Below are positions 10,165 to 20,557 of a stretch of 64,000 nucleotides of DNA, piece after piece. The notes beneath the pieces were generated by a model. The model was not told the DNA's origin and did not search any database. It was given only the letters and a program-made list of their open reading frames with translations. Numbering within the stretch: position 1 is the stretch's first letter; every line of letters begins with the position of its first letter. This DNA comes from Armillaria gallica (Eukaryota > Basidiomycota > Agaricomycetes > Agaricales > Physalacriaceae), in assembly GCA_037576215.1 (NCBI GenBank), contig JBANDB010000001.1:2604001-2668000 (forward strand), read 5' to 3'. A program made the translations under genes and the position numbers.

Positions 10165-12768
10165 ATGACATGGCCAATGTGTGCATGCTAACCACTATAC
10201 CATACTAGCATTATATATTCATGTAATCATCTCCTTATATGGCCTCCCTCTTTTAGATTTATAATATCCCAATTGGGCCCTCCCTTTGGTGCACTTTGGT
10301 GCACTTTTTTTTCCTTATTGGGCTGGTCAAATTGGCCCATCAATTACACCTAGAAATGGCTGTGCCATGGCATTGATGGCATTAATATCAGGCCATTTTT
10401 AGACAAAATTCGCATTTTTGCTCATTTTTGGCTTCCTCAGGCTACTGGGTGGGTCAGGGGATGGTACTAGTATATGCATAAACATAAATAGCATAAAAGC
10501 GAACCCTCTGGTGAGGTATGGGGGCCCTGGGGAGGGAGTAAAAAGAGTAAAATAGTGAAAAATAGCGGAAAATCACCGAAAATTCGCGTTTTAGGGGTAA
10601 TATGTGCATCGGATCACTTCGGAAACTTGACCAATGAATTCCCTGACCTTGAAAACCCCTAAATGGCCCCTCTACAGTACATGTGGCGCATTTTATGGCT
10701 ATGCATAATCGGGAAAATTGGCTTTTTATGGTACTGCATACATTGGATTGCTCCAGGGATGTTACCAATCGATGTCTACACTATGAAAACCTTGGAATAC
10801 ATCTTCATATGCTATATATGACCACCAGAATGCGATAAAAAATGGGGGATTAGGGGGGGAAACACGGTTTATTTTGTTTTTTAGGCATCGTGTCGGTCTG
10901 GGGACATCACCAATCGATTCCTTGACCTTGAAAACCCCCAAATGACTCTTGATTACATTTATGGGGTCTCAGAAACGATGGAAATAATGATGTAACAGTT
11001 TAGGAGGAGCACATATGGAAACTCGCATTTCTGAGCTTTGGAAAACTTTGGAGTTGTTGCCAATGGATTTCCTGACCTTGGAAACCCCCAGAACACCAGA
11101 GGAACACATTTAAAACCTGTGAAATCTGTGGTAAAAAAGGTGATAGTGAAAATATGTGAAATACCATATATCTCGCCTTTTTGAGTGTTGGGGATGGTAA
11201 TTCCAGTATAGAATACACGATATATATTGTATAATGGTGTGTACAAAAGCTTAGGATGATCCTGAATGTATTGGCAGAGATATAAGGAGATCTTTCTGAA
11301 AAAAAAAAGGAGCACCTCCCAGATTTCGAGTTTCTGGTCATCCCATGGCCTGGAGACGATCAGATTCGGATTCCTAGACGCAAAAAATGGTAGGAACACC
11401 AATCATCCATGGGGTTTATGTGTTAAAACTCCAAAGTAATGAGTGTGCACTCAGTTATGCACAAAGATATGCTGTGTGCATGGATTATGCACTAGTAAAA
11501 ATGACCCCCAGGGATGATAGATGAGTCTTATGTTTTTTGGGTCCAGGAATCCGAATCTGATCGTCTCCAGGCCATGGGATGACCAGAAACTCGAAATCTG
11601 GGAGGTGCTCCTTTTTTTTTTCAGAAAGATCTCCTTATATCTCTGCCAATACATTCAGGATCATCCTAAGCTTTTGTACACACCATTATACAATATATAT
11701 CGTGTATTCTATACTGGAATTACCATCCCCAACACTCAAAAAGGCGAGATATATGGTATTTCACATATTTTCACTATCACCTTTTTTACCACAGATTTCA
11801 CAGGTTTTAAATGTGTTCCTCTGGTGTTCTGGGGGTTTCCAAGGTCAGGAAATCCATTGGCAACAACTCCAAAGTTTTCCAAAGCTCAGAAATGCGAGTT
11901 TCCATATGTGCTCCTCCTAAACTGTTACATCATTATTTCCATCGTTTCTGAGACCCCATAAATGTAATCAAGAGTCATTTGGGGGTTTTCAAGGTCAAGG
12001 AATCGATTGGTGATGTCCCCAGACCGACACGATGCCTAAAAAACAAAATAAACCGTGTTTCCCCCCCTAATCCCCCATTTTTTATCGCATTCTGGTGGTC
12101 ATATATAGCATATGAAGATGTATTCCAAGGTTTTCATAGTGTAGACATCGATTGGTAACATCCCTGGAGCAATCCAATGTATGCAGTACCATAAAAAGCC
12201 AATTTTCCCGATTATGCATAGCCATAAAATGCGCCACATGTACTGTAGAGGGGCCATTTAGGGGTTTTCAAGGTCAGGGAATTCATTGGTCAAGTTTCCA
12301 AAGTGATCCGATGCACATATTACCCCTAAAACGCGAATTTTCGGTGATTTTCCGCTATTTTTCACTATTTTACTCTTTTTACTCCCTCCCCAGGGCCCCC
12401 ATACCTCACCAGAGGGTTCGCTTTTATGCTATTTATGTTTATGCATATACTAGTACCATCCCCTGACCCACCCAGTAGCCTGAGGAAGCCAAAAATGAGC
12501 AAAAATGCGAATTTTGTCTAAAAATGGCCTGATATTAATGCCATCAATGCCATGGCACAGCCATTTCTAGGTGTAATTGATGGGCCAATTTGACCAGCCC
12601 AATAAGGAAAAAAAAGTGCACCAAAGTGCACCAAAGGGAGGGCCCAATTGGGATATTATAAATCTAAAAGAGGGAGGCCATATAAGGAGATGATTACATG
12701 AATATATAATGCTAGTATGATATAGTGGTTAGTATGCACATATTGGCCATATCATGTGATATTATTGT
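10152..12768. repeat. Large near-perfect inverted repeat, 2.6 kb
   Basis: Two arms of about 1.24 kb (roughly 10152-11390 and 11530-12768) mirror each other around position 11460 with no net indel: any left-arm base x pairs with base 22920-x. In the inspected inner parts the arms are almost identical; inside one 104-codon stretch only one difference was seen. The outermost ~50 nt hold several transitions. The central ~130 bp is not palindromic. The arms contain open frames that are simply mirror copies of each other, so they are not evidence of genes. Outside 10152 and 12768 the flanks differ completely. A single-stranded copy or transcript would fold into a very long hairpin. Confidence 0.95.
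10631..11100 (-). repeat. Tandem ~140-bp modules inside the left arm
   Basis: A degenerate motif of the form CCAATsgATTyCyTGACC followed by TTGAAAACCCCyAAATG recurs at 10631, 10765 (weaker), 10910 and 11060, giving spacings of 134, 145 and 150 bp. Each copy is preceded by an A/T-rich block and a short GG-rich segment. The mirror copies occur in the right arm. This shows that the arms themselves arose by tandem amplification of a unit of about 140 bp, before or independently of the inversion. Confidence 0.65.
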
Positions 12769-12811
12769 AAATCTTTTTAAGGTCCTGGGTTCAATTCCTG
12801 GAGTTGCCAGA
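12706..12811 (+). repeat. tRNA-like pol III promoter relic at palindrome edge
   Basis: At 12720-12735 the sequence TATAGTGGTTAGTAT matches the D-arm/A-box of many fungal tRNAs. About 60 nt downstream GGTTCAATTCC (about 12789-12799) matches a B-box with one change, and a T-stem of five pairs, two of them G-T, can be drawn around it. The 3' end AGTTGCCA resembles an acceptor end, but no matching 5' acceptor strand exists and no anticodon arm is convincing. I therefore call it a tRNA-derived, SINE-like relic. The A-box part lies inside the inverted repeat and is present in the left arm too (about 10175-10205, minus strand); the B-box lies just outside. Confidence 0.55.
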
Positions 12812-12935
12812 TTTTCTAATAATCACATGATTTGGTCCGGGTTTCTGTGCTGACTAATAGACCATGCAGTACTGTGAAAATACCCTATATAGGCTGGTGT
12901 GTCAACTGACAGTCCTGATACATTAATTTCTACTG

Positions 12936-14009
12936 TCAACTGACACATTTCAAGCAGAAATCTAGCAGCTCAGGCTGCGGTGAGGTCACCGCATTTTCTA
13001 AGTCTAAAGGGGTTATTTTAGCGTTCTTGTTCATCATGAAACTGGTAATGTCCTCATGATCAGGTACTTCTTCCAAAGTAGCTACCTGATGCCCCCTTTG
13101 CACTGCCTGGGCGCTAGCAGCTTCCGAACCTGCAGCTTTCTGGTCGGTCATGGAACGGGAGGTGCTTTCTGCGAAGGCGCCGTCTCATAAAGAGGCAGCA
13201 GGTTTGGCTGTCACCACTGCACAATGATTGCCTATGCTTCTCACCATTGAGTAGCAGTCGCCTTCACCGTTTACCTTCGAGCCCGTCTCTGTGATGGCCA
13301 GGACCCTCGTTTCATTTGGCGTTCCCCCTTTGTCAGGTCGCCCTTCGCCACGATAGGCATTGGCAACTGATCGGGGGCACTTACCTGACTCCGGTTCGTC
13401 CACTTGGTTCTTCAGGACCGAGGGCAAATAGTCCCTCGCCGTGTCCCTTGTTTTCCATAATACAGTGTTGCGGGTACTGTCGTCCGTGGCTGCTGCCAAA
13501 GCCCCGTCGTGGGATTTAAACTTTGCTAGCCTTGCAGTTTTCTCTTTTACCAGAGGAGGTTTCGCCAAAGCTATTCCCTCAAAACTCCCTGCGTGGCAGG
13601 GACTCCGTAGAGCTGTTATATCAGGTAGAACAACCCGTGGTTGCTCTCCTGCCCCATCCGGTCAGACATTTGTCACTGCAGCAGTTCCCAAAGGGAAGGG
13701 CCTCAACTGGTGCTCCGCCATTATGATGGGTGTCACTATGGTAGGTGACTTACTATCCGCTTTTGCCTGCAATAGGTTACTTGCCAGACATCGAGCTGAT
13801 AGCTCAGTGACTACCGCGCCCATTCCTAGGATCGTTGATGGTTCCTCCGTCACGATTTCTGGTAGTTGGGCTTCGTTAGGCCCTGATGGTTGATTCTGAC
13901 TGTTTAGTTCCTGGTCTGATTGCGAAGTCGTGGGTATATTCGAATGCACGTTTGATACTACAGGCGATATATAAGTACAATGATGCGGTGCGATGGGCGT
14001 ACCAGCCAA
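12936..14009 (-). pseudogene. Post-Gag frames of retroelement, function unknown
   Basis: Three open frames of 115, 127 and 71 codons follow the zinc knuckle in the same orientation. They are rich in Ser, Thr, Ala and Pro and hold no aspartic protease triad or polymerase motif that I can see. Translation from one to the next fits a once-continuous region broken by stops and shifts. They may be the spacer between Gag and Pol of a longer element, or the whole 3' part of a gag-only element. Confidence 0.4.
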
Positions 14010-14047
14010 AACTAAACCCTGAGTTGCCGGGTAGATTGAATCGTTAT

Positions 14048-15727
14048 CTACGCAGTGGTTTCTTTTACCTCCTCAATCATTGAGAGGTTATCTTGTATAT
14101 CCCAGTAGGTATTTGTGCGTCGCAAAGCCTCAGCTCGGGATTTGGGCATGGTAGGGCAGTCACGCTTAAAGTGGCCTTTCTTGCCACATCGGTAGCATAT
14201 CGATGCTGCCCTAGCTTCATTGATATTCATCAGCTGTCCATGTCCTCCGTAAGTCATCCCTGTTGTCGTCGTCGTTGTCGACACAGGGGCCTTTGTTTGA
14301 CCACCCTGTACAGGCATGGTCGTCTTCTGTGATCAGGCTGGTGGCCCTGTCGTTCCTTCTGCCTGTTTGAGGCGCCAATTGAGATCGATTCGGAGTAGGC
14401 GGGCTTTCCATGCTGGGTAATCGGTTGGTACGTCCCCGTCTGACGAGTATATAGTGTTTTTACTCAACTGGTGGGCGGCCTTTTTGATCTGATGGAGCAT
14501 AACTTGGTCATTATTGCGTACCCTGGCGTGGTAGGCTAGTTCTTCAAAGAGCTGGAAGAACTTGTCGCCATCCTTGTGCTCCGACTGCCTTAGCTTTTCC
14601 CACTGCACATACTTTATCTGCGAGTCGGCATCCTTCCAGAATCTATTGTTGAGCTCCAACTGGAAGTCTTTGTAAGTTGGGTACTGCTGTTCTCCATCTG
14701 CTGTCTTTCCTATGACCTTGGCACACAGCTGCCATCACCTCTTGGTGTCTCCTGCGAGTCGGGAAACACAAAAGACAACCTTATGCGGGTGTTGGTGGAA
14801 GTGCCAGTTAAAGACGTCAAAGTGCAGTTCGCATTTCAGAAAGAAGCGAGCGATGTCGTCAGAGTCCCCTGTGAAGTCGTCGACTTCCTTTAAGATTTTT
14901 GGTTTGAAGTCGTCATAGGGAGCTATCGCTCCAGCTTGTAGTTCCCAAGGTATAGGCGGGTCTGGCATTACTGGAGGTGCCGGGAAACGTGGGAGCATTA
15001 CCCATACCGGGGGGGTGGAAGGTGGCTGTGCTGGTTGTCCGCCACCTCCACCGCCTCCAGCAGCTCCGTGGCCACCACTGGCAAAAGGTAGGTACCCACG
15101 TTGGTACGTTCCTGGTGCTGCTTGCCTAGTGGCGTAGGCGAAGGTATTCGTGTCCCTGACCCGGGGAGGGGCTACCAGTGGTTCATCCGGCATTGGTTCC
15201 TGTACCTCGATCTCTGGTGCGGCTTCTTCGTAAGGGGGAAATTCCTCCAATACATCATCCGGGTGTATACTGTTCCACAGGAAGCAAGTGTTTCGCTCCG
15301 CCTCATACTGTAGGATCTCATCTGCTGGGAGACCTCTAGTTTTCCTCATAAAATAATCGTTCCCGGCTTGGGAAGTTCCCCAAACCAAGGAAAAGGGTAA
15401 TTCATAGGCAAAGTAATTATAAATATTCATGAATGTTGCTTGCCTTAACAAATTGGGAATTGGAATCGTGGGGTCATCATCTGTTTCGTTATAAAAATGG
15501 ATGGTGTCGGCTAGCGTCATCTGAATCGGAGATACGCAACTACTCGTGCGCCGGCTCGGTGGTCGACTCAGCAGAGAATGAGAGCGGGCCGGGGGATGGC
15601 TCATGGAGCCCATTGATGTGCTCCTGCTTGGGGAGTCCCTCGGTAGCGGTGTCACTGCCCTCGAGTTCAATCGTCTCCCCTCGCTCATTGATTGTATATC
15701 TAGTGGCATCTCGGTCGATGCTTTCAA
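14048..15727 (-). pseudogene. Retrotransposon Gag with CCHC zinc knuckle
   Basis: A Gag remnant of Ty3/gypsy type. A 330-codon frame (15727-14735) has a Pro/Gly-rich middle and then DDFTGDSDDIARFFLKCELHF, typical of the start of the retrotransposon Gag domain. An in-frame TGA after RLAGDTKR interrupts it. The domain continues with FQLELNNRFWKDADSQ and KLRQSEHKDGDKFFQLFEEL in the next frame (to 14333). The last frame (14317-14048) carries the nucleocapsid knuckle CYRCGKKGHFKRDCP. Gag packages element RNA in virus-like particles; with these breaks none is made. The identification rests on the knuckle plus Gag-domain wording. Confidence 0.85.
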
Positions 15728-15885
15728 TGGTTCGGCGCAAGGTGTTGGGGAAGGGAGTAGGGGGGTGGCTGGACGGTGATGGAGACTTTACTTGACTCCT
15801 CGTGGACTTCAGACTGTTGCTGCTGTCAGAGTCGCTCAGCGAGACGCTCCCAAGTACCTGCTCGAGGAGGGCAGTTTGTAGATCT

Positions 15886-16578
15886 TCACGGGGATCTAGT
15901 GGGGCATCTCAGGACCTGAAGGTTTGAGGGGCCGGTGATGGGTCCCTCGACCTGTACAGGCTGGAGTGCCTGCTCTGGGTTCTGAGCAGGAAAGTAGGCG
16001 CTGTAGGGGATGTTGATGTTATCCCAGTACTCCTGGGGAGTGACATTGGCTGCAGGTGGTGGAGTAGGGTGCCTGTCAACCCAAGGGTTGTAATTGGTGG
16101 TTGAGGCGATGGGTCGACTGTTTTGGCCCATGTTGAGTCTCCTGCCACGGGTGGTGATTCAGGAGTTCGTGTCAGGGATGGGAGTTCGAGGGACAAGTGA
16201 TGCATAGTAGGAAGTGGGATGCTCGGAGGTGATGTCAACCTCAGCCGGGCTCCTTCTGGGAGGGGTAGTAGGTTCTCTCTCTGGGATGATGGGAGAAATC
16301 GACTCAGGAATGTTCGTCTCCTCCTCGTCTCCTCGCTCCCCAGGGAAGTCGTGGATTGGGATCGGTCGCTGTGGTATGGGTGCGAAGAGCTGGGGTGGCT
16401 GCTGCTCGAGCGGGATGCCATTGGAATTGTTGGTAATGACAGAAGGGGTCGTACGGTGTCTCTCTATTGGTTGCACATGTCTGTAGCGAAACCTGAGTGC
16501 AAGTATGAGAGCTAACGAGAGAAAGGTGGCGCTTGGTATTCCTAGTGCGATGGCTATGATACGTGCATCGTCTTCCAT
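15886..16578 (-). pseudogene. Leader frame with membrane segment upstream of Gag
   Basis: A frame starting MEDDARIIAIALGIPSATF continues with a hydrophobic stretch of about 20 residues ending LALILALRFRYRH, then a Pro/Ser/Thr-rich tail. A single in-frame stop near 16159 separates it from a further in-frame stretch (16131-15886) that reads toward Gag. The hydrophobic N-terminus followed by arginines predicts a membrane anchor. Whether this is an N-terminal extension of Gag or a separate small protein cannot be decided from sequence alone. I do not recognise a family. Confidence 0.45.
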
Positions 16579-16665
16579 GGAGGTCTGGGGGTAGGAGTAA
16601 GTAAGAAGCTTTGAGCTAATTGTAAGACCCGAACTGCAATCAAAGGTAAATAGTTCAGCTATATC

Positions 16666-19175
16666 ATGTTCATACAGTCACCAACTAGTCCTTGGATGAT
16701 TGCCACCCAAGACGAGCAGCCTTCTTGCCAAAACTTAGCTAACTATACTCATATCCTTACTCCTCTCACCTCCAACAATGCACATAAACTGTGGCCTCTC
16801 TGGACAACTGAACACCAACTGGCTTTCAATGGTATCAAGACTCTTATTGCATCTAGGGACTGTCTGATGGTTATCAACCATGTCACCCCAGGTGATAATA
16901 AGATTTGGGTTACATGTGATGCCTCTGACAAACAGACTGGAGCTGTTCTCTCATGGGGCCTACCTGGAAAACTGCATGCCCTGTAGCCTTTGATTCTATA
17001 CAACTCTCCGGTGCCCAACTCAACTATCCAGTATATGAAAAGGAACTGCTAGCTATTATTTGTGCCCTGAAGAAGTGGCAAACTGATTTACTTGGTTTTT
17101 CTTTTGAAGTTTACACCGACCACCATACCCTTGAGAACTTTGATAAATAACAGGATCTGTCCAGATGACAAGCATGTTGGATGGAACTTATGTCTCAATA
17201 TGATTTCACCATCAGTTACATTTGTGGGGAGGACAACACCATTGCCAACATGCTCTCCCATCTACTCATTACTGTGCCCAAATTTATTTCTGATGCTGAT
17301 CCTACTGAAGTGCAACCAAACAATTGGTCCCACTCTGAAAATTCTGTTAATGTTGTCCTGAATATTGAGATTCACAAATGAATTCTGGATGACATCAAAC
17401 TTGGGTATGCTGATGATGACTTCTGCAAGAAGTTTGTCTCTAGTCAATCTATACTATCAAACGTCAAGGAAGTAAATGGCTTGTGGTATATAGGTGATTG
17501 CCTCCTCATTCCTTGCTTCCATGATATCCAAGATAGAGATCTTCATGAGTGTCACCTATGAATACTCATGGTCCATTGTTATTTAAATAACTTATGATTG
17601 GAAAATGCAAAAAGAATGAAAAAATAACTGATCTTCACCATTTTTTGAGCTCTATTCAATGGTGAATGAGGTTTTATATTTGACAGCTATTCAGAAATCA
17701 TAAAAGTTCTTGAAATATAAAACCTCATTCACCATTGAATATAGCTAAAAAATGATGAAGATCAGTTATTTTTTCATTCTTTTTGCATTTTCCAATCATG
17801 AGTTATTTAAATAACAATAGACCATGAGTACTCATGGGTGACACTCATAAAGATCTCTAATCCAAGAACATCTTTTTTGTCTGGCACATGATGCTCTTGG
17901 CCACTCTAGCCTTGATAAAGCCTATGCTGCCCTTTGTGACTCCTATTATTGGCTGAACATATGCAGGGATCTTGAACAAGCATACATCCCTGCTTGCCTT
18001 GACTGCCTCTGAAACAAGTCCCCAACACTAAGCCTGCTGGTCCTCTTCACCTGCTTGCAACATCTGAATCTCATGGAGACTCTGTTGCAATTGATTTCAT
18101 TGGTCCTCTACCTGAGGATAATGGGTTCAATTGCATTGCCACACTCACTGATTGCCTGGGTTCTAATATTTGAATCGTCCCTACCTGAACTGACATCTCT
18201 GCCAAAGATTTTGCTACCCTGTTCTTCAATGAATAGTATTGTGAAAATGGTCTCCCTCTGTCTATTGTCTCTGATAGGGACAAGGTCTTTGTCTCCAAGT
18301 TTTGGAAAGCACTGAATACCTTGACTGGTGTTCAGTTGGATATGTCTTCGTCCTTTCATCCCCAAACTGATGGCTCATCCAAATGTTCTAATAAAACTGT
18401 TAATCAGGCTATTCATTACCATGTTAACCGAAATCAAAAGAGCTGGGTCGCCACCTTGCCCATCATTTGTTTCAACATAATGAATATGGTTAACATGTCT
18501 ACTGGCTTCTCTGGTTTCCAACTGCGAATGGGTCGCTTGCCCTAACTTATTCCCCCTCTTGTACCCTCTGAACTGCCAATATCACCTGAAGATGACTTCA
18601 AATTGGCCACAGAACTTATCTTCTAACTGCAATCTGATTCTGCTGAAGCTGCCAATAACCTACTTGCTGCGAAAGTCGCCCAAGCTCACCATTCAAACAA
18701 GTCTCATTCTGCTGATCTAACCTTCAATATCAGCGACCGTGTCATGCTTTCAACATTCATCGTCATCAGGATTGCACTGCAGGACACAAAAGCTGAGTCA
18801 CTAAGTTTATGCTGTGTTTCAACAGCCCTTACACTGTAATCGACACTCACCCCCAATTTTCTACCTACACTTTAGATCTGCCATCTTCTAAAGCTTTCCC
18901 TACATTTCATGTGTCACTACTCCACAAAGTTACACCCAACGATCCTAATCTTTTCCCCTTGCATGAATTTGAACAGCCTGGCCCAATACTCACCTCCAAT
19001 GGTTTCGAAGAATATTTCGTTGAACAAATTGTCGACGAGAAATGCTATGGTCATGGTAAATGATACCTCGTTCATTGGAAAGGCTATGACAGCAGCCATG
19101 ATCACTGATTGCCTGGCATCAAACTGAAGGACAACATCACTCTGGATGATTGGGAATCATGCTCGGATGAGGATT
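16666..19175 (+). pseudogene. Ty3/gypsy Pol remnant: RT end, RNase H, integrase
   Basis: Reading frames in order: the RT/RNase H junction (TTEHQLAFNGIKTLIAS and KIWVTCDASDKQTGAVLSWG, 16666-16986); RNase H (YPVYEKELLAIICALKKW and FEVYTDHHTLENF, to 17150); YDFTISYICGEDNTIANMLS (17181 on); integrase zinc-domain-like DALGHSSLDKAYAALCDSYYW after the MITE (about 17890-17960); integrase core near 18055-18545 with SSFHPQTDGSSKCSNKTVNQ; and a C-terminal chromodomain (about 19000-19170) with EEYFVEQIVDE, a stop, then VHWKGYDSSHDHWLPG. Chromodomains steer integration toward particular chromatin. Multiple stops make it inactive. Confidence 0.88.
17534..17859. mobile_element. MITE, TA-flanked foldback in integrase remnant
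   Basis: A 322-bp element (17536-17857) flanked by TA on both sides. Its ends are inverted repeats beginning GAGATCTTyATGAGTGTCACC, and the two arms match for about 143 nt at roughly 90 percent identity, leaving a short A/T-rich loop near 17680-17710. Removing the element and one TA joins integrase-like coding sequence on both sides. It has no coding capacity. The TA duplication suggests mobilisation by a Tc1/mariner-type transposase, which is an inference from the target site only. Confidence 0.85.
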
Positions 19176-19282
19176 AGGGCATGGCTTTTTCCCACAGGGT
19201 TTTTTGATACCTCTCTGTTGATATTGTTCCACCTTTTTTTGTTTTTTTTTCCATGTCATCTTCTTTTCCTGGCTTTCTTTTA

Positions 19283-19600
19283 GAGGTGGGGAGAGTGTAA
19301 GCCTACTGCTTACTACATACTGATTATGCCTGATTACACTGATCAATCTTACTTATATATAGTTTCCCCAACTATTTGGGTTCCCCACCTTTTGCTTCTG
19401 TACCACCACCTATGCCCTTTTTCCTCCCTCTTTTTCTCTAGCGTATTCTGCAATAGCAATCAATATGTTGATCTCATTATTTCTGTTCCTTCCTCTGAGT
19501 TTCACATTCATAACCTGAACATGCTTTCAAATGCCCTCCAATAGTAATTCTCTACACACCAGCTTTGCTTCTCAATGTGCTAATGCCAGGTTGCAACACT
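19283..19600 (+). repeat. Polypurine tract and putative 3' LTR
   Basis: The purine run GAGGTGGGGAGAG at 19283-19295 lies just after the chromodomain end and is directly followed by TGTAAGCCTACTGC at 19296, the usual arrangement of the plus-strand primer and the first bases of a 3' LTR. A possible LTR end is the CA at about 19599 (GGTTGCAACA). Without the 5' LTR the right border is a guess. Confidence 0.55.
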
Positions 19601-20433
19601 GAGAAACTACATGTTTGAAACACAAGGCCAGCAAAAGGGAGGTCATCAGAAGGCTTTAGTAACCTTTATTTTGTGCTTGACTGTTAATGGCAGGTGGAAA
19701 ATCAAGGATAGCAGGTGGTCATGAATGTCCATGGCGAAGGCAGATCATTCAGCATATCTCGGTATTAAGTTCAGATCATGTGCCACCTTTGGAACATTGA
19801 TTTTCCTTGCTCTGCCTGGTTAGAGAAAAAACAGAGCACCAATGCTCTATTCATCATAGTAGAGTCAATTGTCCAGCGGCCCTCCATCCATCAAACTCTA
19901 TCACATCTGCCATGCCTCATCATCCCTGCTCATCACTCCATTGACCCTGGTATCTTGTGTTTATCCACATCTCATCATCGTGACCCAAATAGTCCTTCTT
20001 TGCAGGCTTCCCTCATGGATTGTTTTGCTGTGTATAAGGATCATGAATTATAGGATCACTCTTTTTCATAGATAGATGTATGTGGAATTTAAATTCCTGG
20101 TCTTCATACTGAACATATACATCTCGCAGGACATGCAGATTCATGATGCTGCTCTTGCTATAGGCCAAGTGATAGGCAGAGATCATAGATGTTAACACCA
20201 AGAGATTTCTGCATGATCTGGCAACTGACAATGACATCATGACCTTCTTGTTTCTTTTTACCCATGTAGTGTCCACTGGACTCTTCATCTGCAGGGATTA
20301 TCCTGCACTACAATGCACATTCAACTTCACCACAAGCCTCAGGCACCCACAGGCATCTTATTTTCTTTGCCTGTTGAATTGTTGGAGCACATCCTCCATG
20401 ATTCCACAGCTGGGGGGTGACTATTTGTGGATG

Positions 20434-20557
20434 GTCAAAATAGAATCAAAATACAAGATGCCGATTTTGAGTGAGGCAAAATCTGTTGATATTTTCTTAT
20501 TAGGCAATTCCTCAGTCAGGTAATATCTGACATTTCTCACTTTGATTCTATTTTGAC
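20434..20557. repeat. 17-bp perfect inverted repeat
   Basis: GTCAAAATAGAATCAAA at 20434-20450 is repeated in inverted orientation at 20541-20557, with a 90-nt spacer. A related GATTTTGAGTGAG sequence lies inside on the left and its complement lies just outside on the right, so the symmetry is rearranged rather than simple. It could be the ends of a tiny foldback element; no target duplication was seen. Confidence 0.6.

Larger units (their letters stand above)
12900..16620 (-). mobile_element. Retroelement gag region without pol, broken
   Basis: A minus-strand retroelement remnant running from a leader frame with a membrane segment (16578) through Gag (15727-14333) and a CCHC knuckle (14317-14048) to three further open frames (14009-13662, 13568-13185, 13151-12936). 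No reverse transcriptase, RNase H or integrase motifs follow on this strand. The left end has two copies of TGTCAACTGACA 33 nt apart (about 12901 and 12934), which could be an LTR edge. The neighbouring pol remnant is in the opposite orientation, so the two are not one intact element. Confidence 0.65.
16650..19600 (+). mobile_element. Truncated Ty3/gypsy chromovirus-like remnant
   Basis: A plus-strand retrotransposon 3' half: the end of reverse transcriptase, RNase H, integrase, chromodomain, polypurine tract and the beginning of a putative LTR. The 5' part (LTR, Gag, protease, most of RT) is missing. It is interrupted by a 322-bp MITE in the integrase region and by many stops and shifts. The orientation is opposite to the adjacent gag remnant. 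Confidence 0.85.

Noticed and set aside
10454..12466. Two pairs of identical open frames (104 and ~146 codons) on opposite strands
   Set aside because: They are mirror images produced by the inverted repeat; no motif, no start context and a Phe/Ile/Tyr-rich composition typical of A/T-rich non-coding DNA.
12706..12811. A functional tRNA gene
   Set aside because: The A- and B-box resemblance is good, but there is no pairing 5' acceptor strand and no anticodon stem.
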